Below, piece by piece: positions 25,720 to 34,360 of a stretch of DNA of 51,091 nucleotides. The translations under genes and the position numbers were made by a program. Each line of letters begins with the position of its first letter. Within the stretch, counting starts at the first letter, position 1. The stretch spans positions 1 to 51,091 of the forward strand of contig JAEUKA010000029.1 of NCBI GenBank assembly GCA_016794465.1. The letters run 5' to 3'. The DNA is from Myxococcales bacterium. GTDB taxonomy: Bacteria > Myxococcota_A > Polyangia > Palsa-1104 > JAEUJZ01. Under the pieces are notes generated by a model. It searched no databases. It was not told the origin of the DNA and saw only the letters and a list, made by a program, of their open reading frames with translations.

Positions 25720-27024
25720 ATGCGTAACCCCTTTTGTTTTTCCGGAGCCATTCCGCCATCGAAGTCGCTGCTGATTCGGCACCTGCTGCTGACGCTGTAT
25801 GAGCCGCAGATCACGCTGCCGATTTCCTCGGCTTGTGCCGATGTCGTGGCGATGCAAGCCGCCTGTGATTCCTTTCGGATGGCGCGCCCCAATGCCCAAG
25901 CGAACTCCCAAGTCGATTCCCAAGCCGATTCCCAGCGCAGTCCGCAGCAGATTCCGTGTGGGGAAGCGGGACTGGTGCTGCGGCTCTGTCTTGGTTATGC
26001 GGCGCGCACGGGGGGAGACTTTCTGCTCTGCGGGACGCCACGACTGCTGGCGCGACCTCACGAGCCACTGCTCTCGGTGTTGCGTCAGCTCGGCGCAGAG
26101 ATCACGCTGCAGCAAGCTCCCCAGTCGCCCGGGCTGCGGGTCCGTTCGCGCGGCTTTCAGCCAGCTTCTTCGCCTTTGTCGCTGCGTGGAGGTCTGTCCA
26201 GTCAGTTTGCCAGCTCGCTGATCTTGAACGCGTGGAGTCTGCCGTTTCCGCTCGTGATCCACTGCGATGAGGAGCCCGTTTCAGAAGGCTATCTGGAGCT
26301 GTCGTTGCAAGTGGCGCGGCAGTTCGGAATGACGGTCACGGTCCAAAAAGAGTCAGATCAAATGACTCTTATTGTGAAGGAAGGACAGCAGCTTCAACCG
26401 GGCGTGGCGGAAGCAGAAGCGGACGTTAGCTCGGCGTTTGCGGTGGCGGCACTGGCGACGGTGGCGGGAGCGGCACAGATCGACAACTTTCCCCAGCACA
26501 GTCGCCAGCCCGATCACTGCTTTGTGGCGATCTTGCAAAAGATGGGAGTGCCGATCGAGCTGTCTGCGCAAGGTCTGTCGGTTGGGAAAGCAGAGCGGCT
26601 GTTGCCGATTTCCGTCAACTTGGGAGGCGCTCCCGATCTGGCTCCGGTGTTGGCGGTGCTGTCGTCGCTGGCGCACGGTCGTTCACTGCTCTTTGGGGCA
26701 CCGCAGCTGCGGGGAAAGGAGTCCGATCGGATTGCCACGACCTCGGCTCTGCTGACGACTCTGGGACGGAAACATACGCCGCGCGAAGACGGAATCGAGA
26801 TCGAGGGCCAGCCGCTGACAGAGTCGGACAGGAGTCGTCCGCTGCGCTTTGATGCCTCGGGAGATCATCGCTTGGTGATGGCGGCGGCGGTGGCGCGCTG
26901 GGCGGGATTCCCAATCGAAGTGACGGGTCTGTCTGCCGTCCACAAGAGCTTTCCCGAGTTTGTTGCGATTGCCGGACTCACGGAAGGAAGCGTCGCAGGG
27001 TCACAAAAGGAGTCGGTTGGATGA
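25720..27024 (+). CDS. aroA: 3-phosphoshikimate 1-carboxyvinyltransferase (EPSP synthase)
   Basis: 434 residues from ATG 25720, which has AAGGAG just 3 nt upstream; an in-frame ATG at 25696 overlapping aroKB is an alternative. EPSP synthase transfers enolpyruvate from PEP to shikimate 3-phosphate. PPSKSLLIRHLLL, LRGGLSSQFASSL, VSEGYLELS, EADVSSAFAVAA, APQLRGKESDRI and DASGDHRLVMA keep the family order, but several motifs are divergent: CGEAGLVLR replaces the usual NAGT(A)xR region. Before that motif is a polar insert (NAQANSQVDSQADSQ) built from short DNA repeats. It overlaps aroC by four bases. Confidence 0.9.
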   Translation: MRNPFCFSGAIPPSKSLLIRHLLLTLYEPQITLPISSACADVVAMQAACDSFRMARPNAQANSQVDSQADSQRSPQQIPCGEAGLVLRLCLGYAARTGGDFLLCGTPRLLARPHEPLLSVLRQLGAEITLQQAPQSPGLRVRSRGFQPASSPLSLRGGLSSQFASSLILNAWSLPFPLVIHCDEEPVSEGYLELSLQVARQFGMTVTVQKESDQMTLIVKEGQQLQPGVAEAEADVSSAFAVAALATVAGAAQIDNFPQHSRQPDHCFVAILQKMGVPIELSAQGLSVGKAERLLPISVNLGGAPDLAPVLAVLSSLAHGRSLLFGAPQLRGKESDRIATTSALLTTLGRKHTPREDGIEIEGQPLTESDRSRPLRFDASGDHRLVMAAAVARWAGFPIEVTGLSAVHKSFPEFVAIAGLTEGSVAGSQKESVG

Positions 27025-28085
27025 GTGCGAGTTCCTTCGGTCAGCGTCTGGTCATCACGACGTTTGGAGAGAGTCACGGCCCGGCGTTGGGAGTGGTCAT
27101 TGATGGCTGTCCGGCGCGGGTTCCGTTCGATCTGCCACTGCTTCACAGAGAGCTGGCGCGGCGGCGACCGGGCGGGGTGACAGCGACGGGGGACAGCATC
27201 ACCTCGGCGCGATTGGAAGGTGACGAACCGGAGATCCTGAGCGGAGTGTACGAAGGGCTGTGTCTGGGAACGCCGATTGCGATGCTGGTGCGGAATCAGG
27301 ATGCGCGGTCGCAGGACTACGCGGCGATTGCGAAGCAGCCTCGGACGGGGCATGCCGATGATGTCTGGCGGGCGAAGTTTGGGCACTCTGATCCGCGTGG
27401 CGGCGGGCGGTCGTCGGGGCGAGAGACGGTGGCGCGGGTGATGGCGGGGGCGGTTGCGCAGATGATCCTGCGGCAGCTTGTGCCGGGCCTGCGGGTGCTG
27501 GGCTTTGCGCGGCAGATTGGTCCGCTGCGGCTTTCTGATGCAGAGGTCGAGGCGCTGTCGCAGCAAGATCTCTCGGTGGCGGACATTGATGCGTTTGCGG
27601 CGCGGATGCCGCAGCGCGAGCGCTCGGTCGAGGTGGCGCAGCTGCTGGTCGAGGCCAAGCAGGCGGGGCGAAGCTATGGCGGGCTCGTCGAGCTGTGGTT
27701 GTGTGGGGTGCCGCCGAGCCTGGGTCAGCCGGTGTTTCATAAGCTGAAAGCGGATCTTGCGCAGGCGATGCTCAGCGTCGGGGCGACCAGCAGTGTCGAG
27801 CTGGGCGATGGGGCAGATGTGAAGGGCGCCGAGGGCAGCGTCTTTCACCGTGACGAGGCACGACCCGAGCGCTACGGCGGCATTCGTGGCGGCATCAGCA
27901 CCGGCGAGCGGATCGTGCTGCGGGTGGCGTGTAAGCCGACAGCGAGTGTGCTCGATGTGGCGCGGACCGGGCGACACGATCCGTGCATTGTGCCGCGGGC
28001 GATTCCGGTGCTGGAGGCGATGGCCTACCTAGTCCTGGCCGATCACGTGCTGTGGCGGCGCACCGACGGGATGAACATCAAGTAG
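27021..28085 (+). CDS. aroC: Chorismate synthase
   Basis: A 354-residue FMN-dependent lyase that makes chorismate from EPSP, the last common step. FGESHGPALGVVIDGCP at the N-terminus, RRPGG, RSSGRETVARV, and GGIRGGISTGERIVLRVACKPT are canonical signatures. AAAAGGAG lies about 10 nt before the ATG inside the aroA end. Its 3' end overlaps the convergent RNase J gene by 57 bp. Product chorismate is the direct substrate of MenF upstream. Confidence 0.97.
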   Translation: MSASSFGQRLVITTFGESHGPALGVVIDGCPARVPFDLPLLHRELARRRPGGVTATGDSITSARLEGDEPEILSGVYEGLCLGTPIAMLVRNQDARSQDYAAIAKQPRTGHADDVWRAKFGHSDPRGGGRSSGRETVARVMAGAVAQMILRQLVPGLRVLGFARQIGPLRLSDAEVEALSQQDLSVADIDAFAARMPQRERSVEVAQLLVEAKQAGRSYGGLVELWLCGVPPSLGQPVFHKLKADLAQAMLSVGATSSVELGDGADVKGAEGSVFHRDEARPERYGGIRGGISTGERIVLRVACKPTASVLDVARTGRHDPCIVPRAIPVLEAMAYLVLADHVLWRRTDGMNIK

Positions 28086-29822
28086 CGACTCCAGCGGCGG
28101 CGGCTCGTCACCGAGCGCACAGAGCACCAGCGGCTTGACTCCGCGTGCAACCTTGAAGACGTTGCGGACCACTCGACCGAGCGCTCGCTCAAGCTCGTGG
28201 CTGGTCAGGGTCGGGTCGGTGCTCAGCGACGCAAGGGCTGCCTCGGCCTGACGGGCGGCTTGCTCACAGAGCGCTTGTAGGCGTGGTCCCGCGTCGCTGA
28301 TGCCAATGGTGCGCACGGTCAGCTTATGTGGCGCGCCCTGCACCGCCGCGACTACCACCAGGCCAGTCTGCGCCAGCAGCCGTCGCACCTTCAGCGTATC
28401 GGGCCCAACTTCTCCGACGGTGTAGCCTTCGATCGCAAGGCCGGGGCAGGGCAGGTGATCGACGACCAGCGCTCGCTCGCCCAGCTCGATGACATCGCCG
28501 TTGTGCTGACACAGCGCCGGAATGCCCAGGCTGGCGGCGATCTCGGCGTGGGCGGCCAGCTGACGCGGACCTCCGTGGACCGGCAGCAGCGTCTTCGGCG
28601 CAAACGTCGTCAGCAGCCAGCGCAGCTCGTCGCGATAGCCATGACCCGAGACGGCGTACAGAGGTCCCGACAGCACCTCCAGCCCATGCGCCACCAGACG
28701 ATCAGCGAGCCGTGACACCGGCCGCTCATTGCCGGGAATCGCCCGCGCCGCCAGCACCACCGTGTCACCTGCCGAGAGACGCAGCTTGCCAAACGCTGCC
28801 GGGGCACCCGGTTCCAGCGAGGCCACCAGCTTGCCCAGCGCCGCGACCGACTCGCCTTGGGTACCGGTACAGAGCAGCGCCACTTCTCGACGCGGCAGGC
28901 TCGCTGCTTCGTCGGGCCCACAGAGCAGCGACGGCGGCAGCTTGAGCGCACCCACCGACTCAGCCGCCTCGACCGCATCATGCAGCCCCCGTCCCAAAAG
29001 ACACAGCCGCCGTCCGAGCTGCTGACAGCTGCGGGCAATGTGACTGATCCGCTCGATGTGCGACGAAAACAGCGTGATCGCGACCCGACCTTGGCGGCTC
29101 CCAAGGACGGTGTGCAGCGCTTCCTCGACGATGTGCTCGTCCCCGGAGCTGCCCATCGACATTGCATTGGTGCTGTCACCGACGAGCAGATCAATCGGCG
29201 GCAGCGGCTGCGGCCTCGGCGCAAAGCGCGCTGTCTCGGCGATGACCTTGAAGTCGCCCGTGTGCAAAATCGTCCGCGCATCGGTCGGCAGCGACGAAGG
29301 CAACATCGGCACACCGTCCGGACCCGGCACAAGCTGCGAGGCCCGCAGCGGACCACACAGCAGCAGCGAGCACGCCTCGGGAATCGAGTGCGGCACCGCG
29401 AGCGGCACCACCACCAGCCCCAGCGGATCGGACTGCGACGACGATGACAGGTGGAGCGGCTGCCCCGGCGTGATCGGCAGCGGATGGAACAGCTTGGCGG
29501 CGACTCCGTTGCGACGCAGCCGGTTGTGACACAGGCGCAGCGCCAGCGGTCGACCGTAAATGGGAATCGGCTTCTCGACGGTGCGCAGCAGATGGTAGAC
29601 CGCGCCGACGTGATCCTCGTGACCGTGCGTCAGCACCACCGCGTGCGGTAGCCCAAATCGCGCCTGCAGCGCCGACAGATCCGACACATAGTGATCGACC
29701 CCCGGCGACAGATCGTCGGGCATCTGAATGCCGCAGTCGACCAGCACCAGCGTCTCGGCGCATACGTACGCGGTCAAGTTGCGGCCAAACTCTCCACACC
29801 CACCGACCGGAATCACCAACAT
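28029..29822 (-). CDS. rnj: Ribonuclease J-type metallo-beta-lactamase/beta-CASP nuclease
   Basis: A 597-residue RNase J homologue, a 5'-3' exo/endoribonuclease for mRNA decay and rRNA processing. Metal motifs: LTHGHEDHVGA (HxHxDH) and HTGDFKV; beta-CASP motifs: GDSTNAMSMGSSGDE, IPGNERPVSRL, SGHGYRDELRW and LPVHGGPRQLAAHAE. A C-terminal domain of ~130 residues follows. Length fits the family (~550-600). The 57-bp convergent overlap with aroC is unusual but both frames keep family-typical ends or simple tails. Confidence 0.93.
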   Translation of the reverse strand: MLVIPVGGCGEFGRNLTAYVCAETLVLVDCGIQMPDDLSPGVDHYVSDLSALQARFGLPHAVVLTHGHEDHVGAVYHLLRTVEKPIPIYGRPLALRLCHNRLRRNGVAAKLFHPLPITPGQPLHLSSSSQSDPLGLVVVPLAVPHSIPEACSLLLCGPLRASQLVPGPDGVPMLPSSLPTDARTILHTGDFKVIAETARFAPRPQPLPPIDLLVGDSTNAMSMGSSGDEHIVEEALHTVLGSRQGRVAITLFSSHIERISHIARSCQQLGRRLCLLGRGLHDAVEAAESVGALKLPPSLLCGPDEAASLPRREVALLCTGTQGESVAALGKLVASLEPGAPAAFGKLRLSAGDTVVLAARAIPGNERPVSRLADRLVAHGLEVLSGPLYAVSGHGYRDELRWLLTTFAPKTLLPVHGGPRQLAAHAEIAASLGIPALCQHNGDVIELGERALVVDHLPCPGLAIEGYTVGEVGPDTLKVRRLLAQTGLVVVAAVQGAPHKLTVRTIGISDAGPRLQALCEQAARQAEAALASLSTDPTLTSHELERALGRVVRNVFKVARGVKPLVLCALGDEPPPLESLLDVHPVGAPPQHVIGQD

Positions 29823-29945
29823 GAGGGGCGGAGCCTAGCAGCGCGCACAACAGACGTAAAGGTCGCGCCGGTCGAGGGTTTGTGCGGGTTTGTGTCTCTT
29901 GGCTTGCTGTGAGCCGGCTTCCTGTGCTCAAAATGCGCGTAAGTG

Positions 29946-30251
29946 ATGACGCAGACTCTCTCTGAAGACCAGTTGGCGACGGCGCTCCGTGATCCGCAGC
30001 TGCGGCGCTGGGCGCTGTTACAAGGCAAGCTTCACCGTGAATACCAGTTCACGTCGTTTGTCGAAGCATTTTCCTTTATGACTGCTGTGGCGCTCCACGC
30101 CGAGGCCATGAATCACCATCCCGAGTGGAGCAATGTCTACTCGAAGGTTGTGGTGTCGCTGTCGACGCACGACGCCCATGGCATTACCGAGCGCGACCTG
30201 CAGCTTGCTCGTCACATCGAGAAGCAAGCCGCCGGTCGTACCCTCGGATAG
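29946..30251 (+). CDS. Pterin-4a-carbinolamine dehydratase
   Basis: A 101-residue protein. The conserved block [15 protein letters not shown] followed by [17 protein letters not shown] carries the His-His-Pro and Thr-His-Asp residues of this family, which recycles tetrahydrobiopterin in aromatic amino-acid hydroxylation. No hydroxylase gene is nearby, and many bacteria keep this gene without one. ATG 29946 is preferred to the GTG three bases upstream. It lies 12 bp before the TonB receptor gene. Confidence 0.92.
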   Translation: MTQTLSEDQLATALRDPQLRRWALLQGKLHREYQFTSFVEAFSFMTAVALHAEAMNHHPEWSNVYSKVVVSLSTHDAHGITERDLQLARHIEKQAAGRTLG

Positions 30252-30263
30252 CGAGGCTGCCGC

Positions 30264-32495
30264 TTGGAACTTCGGTTGGGCATCGCGCACAAGCTGGGAC
30301 GGACGCTGGGTAGACTGCTGCTGTCGGCAAGCCTGGTCGTCGCGGTGCCGGCGCTGGCTGCCGATGACGAGGCGCCCGAGACGAGCAAGCCTCGATCGCA
30401 GGTCGATGTCCTCGGCGCGGTCAACCTGTCGCGCAGCACCGTCTGGGACAGCCCGCGTGCCACCTCGGCGGTGCTCCGAGACGAGCTACGGGTGCGTCCG
30501 GCCCGTCTGAGCGCCGACACCTTGGATTTTGAAGATGGCGTGGTGGTGCAGCGGCCAAGTGCCAACACCGCCATGCCGTCGATGCGTGGCCTTGGTGATG
30601 CCCGCGTCTTGATCGTCGTCGACGGGATTCGGCTCAATACCACCACCTCTAGCAGCTTGCCGTCGGGCCTGTCGAACATCAACCTGATTGATCCCTATCT
30701 GCTCGAGGCGGTTGAGGTCGTGCGTGGGCCGGGACTCGCTTCACTCGGCAGCGACGGACTGGGCGGCACCATCTCGCTGCGCACCCGGCGACCGGCGGCC
30801 ATCGTCGGTGCGAACCTCGAGATCAACGCCGGCACCCGCTTAAGCTACTCCAGCTACGATCAGGGCTTTTCCGGCAGCGTGTCCGGGGGCGGTCGCTGGG
30901 GTCGCTTGTCCGCTGAGACAGCGTTTTCGGCCCGACGCTTCAATGACCTTGGCGGTGGCTATCGCGCTGGGACGGTGCCGCTGACCTCGTTCAGCGACGG
31001 AGGACTGTACGTCGGTGCGAGCGCTGACACCGGCCACGGCACGCTCTTACTTGTGTACCAAGGTGGGCGACAGTACGACGGTCTGCGCAGCGAACGCAGC
31101 TTGCCCGACGATCTGTACCTGCTGACGGAGCTGGCGCGCGATCTGACCTACATTCGCTACAACACCAGCATCGAGATTGCGGACTCGTCGGTGGATGTGA
31201 CAGCGACGGCGGCCTACCATCGGCTGTCCGAGCAAGCCGCTCGGACCCAGGTCCTCCTCGATCGGGTGGATCGGCTGAGCAGTCGCGACGATGTGCTCTC
31301 GGTGAGCGCCAATGTCCGAGCCGATCTTGGGCGTGGCGGGCGACTGGCGGCGGGACTGGATGGCTATTTCGACTGGGTATCGAGTAGCGCCGAGCAAGCT
31401 ACCGTCGGTGGCAGTGGTATCGCGCAGTCCGCAGCACAGTGGCAGCGCTATCCGACGGGCTCGGCGGCGCACAGCTTCGCGATCTTTTTGGTCGACGAGA
31501 TCGATCTCGAGCACCTGTTCCAGGGCGAGCCGAGCGCGCGTCCCGGTCGCGTCAAGGCGCTTGTCTCCGGTCGCATCGGTGGCAACTTTCTCGTCGTCGG
31601 GGCCGACGATCGCGCCGCCCAGCTGTTTCCGTCCTTCCGAAAGTCGGTCGGGCAGCGGATGGACCCGTCGCTGGTCTATTCCGGATCGCTGCACCTGCGC
31701 TACGAGTTTGTCCCCGGGGCGGCGCTCTCGGCGGGCTTTATGACCGGCAGTCGTCCGGCCAGCCTCGATGATCAGGCGCGGCTCGATGCTGGGCGGCCTG
31801 GCCTGCTCTTGCCGTCGGAGACAGCGCTCCTTACCGAGTCAGCTTACTCGGGCGAGTTCGGTGTGCGGCTGGCGTTTGCGCGGCTTGAAACCAGCCTGAT
31901 GTACGCGGTGAACCAGCTGGTGAATCCGATCTCGCTGGCGTCGACCAAGGTGGGAGGGGCGGACTGCTATGCGCTGATCGGGGGGCGCTGTGTCGATCGG
32001 CTGCTGACCCGTCGCAACGAAGGCTCAGCGCTGCTTCACTCCGTCGAGGGTAGCTTTCGGCTCCATCTGTTCTCGGATCTCCACCTGCTGGGCAGCATTA
32101 GCTATACCTCCGGCGAGGTCCGGCCCGCCTCTGTGCCCGATGTTCGCGAGCCGATGTGGCGCGTGCCACCGCTGATGGGGCTCGGGTCGCTGCAGCTGCG
32201 GCGGCCCCGCTCGATCCTGAGCCTGGCCGAGGTTGGGGCCCGTGCCGCTGCGTCTTCGCGTCAGCTGTCGAGTCAAGATCGCCTTGATGCGACGGTCTGT
32301 CCGCTCGGGGCGACGCTCTGTGACGGCTCACCGTGGTTTGTGATGACCTATGTGCGCGGCTCGCTGCGACTGTCGCGGCAGATCTATCTGTCGGGCACGC
32401 TCGAAAATCTGACCAACGAGACGTATCGCGTCCACGGATCGGGAGTTCCTGGTCCCGGGCTCGGCGCGCACCTGACGCTCGAAGGCAACCTGTAG
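30264..32495 (+). CDS. TonB-dependent outer-membrane receptor
   Basis: 743 residues from a TTG start with GAGG about 7 nt upstream. A signal peptide (LLLSASLVVAVPALAA) is followed by a plug domain: SMRGLGDARVLIVVDGIRLN, a linking segment to VEVVRGPGLASLGSDGLGGTISLRTR, then a beta-barrel with alternating strands. The C-terminus ends NLTNETYRVHGSGVPGPGLGAHLTLEGNL, containing the typical closing 'N(L)T(N)xxYRxHGSG' motif. It imports a scarce ligand using TonB energy; heme, siderophore and cobalamin types cannot be told apart. No TonB/ExbBD gene is present in the window. Confidence 0.9.
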   Translation: MELRLGIAHKLGRTLGRLLLSASLVVAVPALAADDEAPETSKPRSQVDVLGAVNLSRSTVWDSPRATSAVLRDELRVRPARLSADTLDFEDGVVVQRPSANTAMPSMRGLGDARVLIVVDGIRLNTTTSSSLPSGLSNINLIDPYLLEAVEVVRGPGLASLGSDGLGGTISLRTRRPAAIVGANLEINAGTRLSYSSYDQGFSGSVSGGGRWGRLSAETAFSARRFNDLGGGYRAGTVPLTSFSDGGLYVGASADTGHGTLLLVYQGGRQYDGLRSERSLPDDLYLLTELARDLTYIRYNTSIEIADSSVDVTATAAYHRLSEQAARTQVLLDRVDRLSSRDDVLSVSANVRADLGRGGRLAAGLDGYFDWVSSSAEQATVGGSGIAQSAAQWQRYPTGSAAHSFAIFLVDEIDLEHLFQGEPSARPGRVKALVSGRIGGNFLVVGADDRAAQLFPSFRKSVGQRMDPSLVYSGSLHLRYEFVPGAALSAGFMTGSRPASLDDQARLDAGRPGLLLPSETALLTESAYSGEFGVRLAFARLETSLMYAVNQLVNPISLASTKVGGADCYALIGGRCVDRLLTRRNEGSALLHSVEGSFRLHLFSDLHLLGSISYTSGEVRPASVPDVREPMWRVPPLMGLGSLQLRRPRSILSLAEVGARAAASSRQLSSQDRLDATVCPLGATLCDGSPWFVMTYVRGSLRLSRQIYLSGTLENLTNETYRVHGSGVPGPGLGAHLTLEGNL

Positions 32496-32528
32496 TCGAG
32501 CCAGCGGCGATCCGACGGGGCCGGCGCT

Positions 32529-33974
32529 TTACTCGAAGATGCCCCACTTGCGCTTGGCGTAGCCCGACTTCGGCAGGTTCACTTGGCGCAGCTTCTCTGG
32601 CCAGTCGTCGCCGATGTAGAGCAGCTCGAACCGCTTGACCGCCGTGTCGTACTCCCGCAGCAGCCGCTCGCGCACGGGCGACTCGGCGAACGAATAGGTC
32701 AGGCTGTTGCGGCCGATGGCGACGATCTCTTCCCAGCTTAGGTTGAAGTTGGTGACGGCGGCGAAAAACTCGTCGGTCATGTTCGAGTCCCAAGCGCCAC
32801 GATCGTCGGTGTTCAAGCAGACCGGAATGCCAATGCGCAGAAACTCTGGAAAGGGGTGCTGCTTGATGTCGGGCACGTACTTCAGAAGCTGGTTGCTGAG
32901 CAGCGAAGTCTCGATGAGGTAGTGGTTGCCTCGCATCAGCAGCAGCGTCGACTGATCGGACAGCAGGTTGGTACCGTGACCGATCCGGTTGGCGCCGAGC
33001 AGCAGCGTGTCTTTGACCTGCGTGCCTGGGGCCTCGCTCTCACCGGCATGGAGCGACAGAGGAATGCCGCCGTAGCGCGTCCGCATCCGCCGAAACACAT
33101 CGACGAAGCGCAGCGCGTGGCCTCGGCCGTCTTCCTCTCGACCGGCGATGTTGATGCCGACGAACAGATCGCGGTGCTTGGACACCAGCTCGTAGGCTCG
33201 CTCAATCTGTGACTCAGCGTCGGGGTGATGGCGGACCACCGTCGCCAAAAAGCGCACCGTCATTCCTGTCGCCTGCGCATCGGGAGTCATCAGGCGCTCG
33301 CGCAGAATCTGGACACCGCGCTCGACGGCAACCGGCTGGCCATAGATGTCGATGAACTTTGGACCGATGACGAAGACCTCCATGTAGCGGAGTCCTTCGG
33401 CGGCAAAGCGACGCATGTTGTCGACGAGCGCCGCGCTGGCCAGGTTGGGATCACGGCCCATGTCACCAATGCGCGAGCCAATCGCGTCGAAGAACTCTTG
33501 CCGGCCTTCGTCGTCGCGGTCGAGCTTCAGCCCGGACACAAACAGCGCTCTCTCTTCAGGAGTCATCGCCGATAGCGCTACGTATTCATCGCGCTGACAG
33601 GGCGGCAAGATCTCGACGGAAGACTTCTGCAGGGTGGTAAAGCGTGGCGCCGTCGAGGTGATGTTGGGACAGTCGCGGGGGCGGGCTCGGGTGTAAAAGA
33701 CGTTGTTGCGGGTGACTTTGGGGTCAGTGGCGAGGAGGAGCCACGACTCTGCAAGGTTGGCGAGGTTGAAGTGCTGGTGAAGGTCGCCGCCTTTGGGCAT
33801 TGCGTAGAGGAGCCGATAGAGCTGCTCACGTGTGGCGGCTTGCTTGATCCGCTCGAACTGCTGCGGGAACGTTCGAGCGGACAAGATGCGCGGCAGAAGC
33901 CCCACGACCAATAAGGAAAGCCAGGCTAGTTGCCGTCGGTAAAGCTTAAAAGAAGAGCGCAGAAATCTAGTCAT
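32529..33974 (-). CDS. Adenosine deaminase-family (ADGF-like) hydrolase
   Basis: 481 residues from ATG 33974, chosen because it gives a Sec-type N-terminus (RRQLAWLSLLVVGLLP); the frame is open to 34067. Metal-binding DLHQHF (HxH) follows MPKGG, then SLHAGESE, ANRIGHGTNLL and CLNTDDRG in the order of adenosine deaminases. The MPKGG start block, the long helical N-terminus and apparent secretion signal resemble the extracellular ADGF/CECR1 branch rather than the short cytosolic enzyme. Substrate is inferred. It converges with the TonB receptor across 33 bp. Confidence 0.82.
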   Translation of the reverse strand: MTRFLRSSFKLYRRQLAWLSLLVVGLLPRILSARTFPQQFERIKQAATREQLYRLLYAMPKGGDLHQHFNLANLAESWLLLATDPKVTRNNVFYTRARPRDCPNITSTAPRFTTLQKSSVEILPPCQRDEYVALSAMTPEERALFVSGLKLDRDDEGRQEFFDAIGSRIGDMGRDPNLASAALVDNMRRFAAEGLRYMEVFVIGPKFIDIYGQPVAVERGVQILRERLMTPDAQATGMTVRFLATVVRHHPDAESQIERAYELVSKHRDLFVGINIAGREEDGRGHALRFVDVFRRMRTRYGGIPLSLHAGESEAPGTQVKDTLLLGANRIGHGTNLLSDQSTLLLMRGNHYLIETSLLSNQLLKYVPDIKQHPFPEFLRIGIPVCLNTDDRGAWDSNMTDEFFAAVTNFNLSWEEIVAIGRNSLTYSFAESPVRERLLREYDTAVKRFELLYIGDDWPEKLRQVNLPKSGYAKRKWGIFE

Positions 33975-34061
33975 GGGTCGCTGTTGGCGCAGCCAAAATA
34001 GCATGGGCCAAGGCTCGTCCCACCAACTAAACACAACCCAAGACAAAATAGAATCAAAGAG

Positions 34062-34082
34062 CCGCACCCTCGTGAAGTGCGG
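34062..34082 (-). terminator. Hairpin downstream of tRNA-Glu
   Basis: CCGCAC-N9-GTGCGG, a perfect 6-bp stem, lies 17 bp past the encoded CCA of the tRNA. On the minus strand it is followed by CTCTTTGATTC, only a weak U-tract. It is a plausible intrinsic terminator or processing signal. Confidence 0.4.
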
Positions 34083-34098
34083 GAAATGAGAGACGCTT

Positions 34099-34175
34099 TG
34101 GCGACCCCAACGGGGTTTGAACCCGTGTTACCAACGTGAAAGGCTGGTGTCCTAGGCCGGCTGGACGATGGGGTC
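34099..34175 (-). tRNA. tRNA-Glu (anticodon UUC)
   Basis: On the minus strand the acceptor GACCCCA pairs perfectly with TGGGGTC over 7 bp, the discriminator is G, and CCA is encoded (34099-34101). The anticodon loop CTTTCAC gives UUC, and the T-loop is the usual GGTTCAAACCC. The D-arm carries AGCCGGCCTAGG. No integrase gene is adjacent, so it does not look like an occupied attachment site. Confidence 0.95.
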
Positions 34176-34231
34176 TAATTGAGAAATCAACTTCCTAGAG
34201 CTTGTGCCAACAGCGCCCTAAGACGACCAGG

Positions 34232-34260
34232 GATTTTCCATGGCGGCCGACCGATGTCAA
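34232..34260 (-). promoter_or_regulatory. Possible promoter for tRNA-Glu
   Basis: On the minus strand a perfect TTGACA (34255-34260) is followed after 17 nt by AAAATC (34232-34237). The -35 and spacer are good, the -10 poor. Transcription would start about 50 nt before the tRNA. Confidence 0.35.
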
Positions 34261-34360
34261 CCCGGTATTCTGGGAAAGCTGCTTTTTTTGTGAAAGCTAT
34301 CCGGCTGTCCGACAACCCAAGCAATGGTGGGTTGGGGTGCGACCGACGGGGGCCATGTGG

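Noticed and set aside
34099..34175. tRNA-Glu as integration site of the island
   Set aside because: The integrase lies 13 kb away and its element is bounded by direct repeats in the kinase gene; no duplicated tRNA end was seen.
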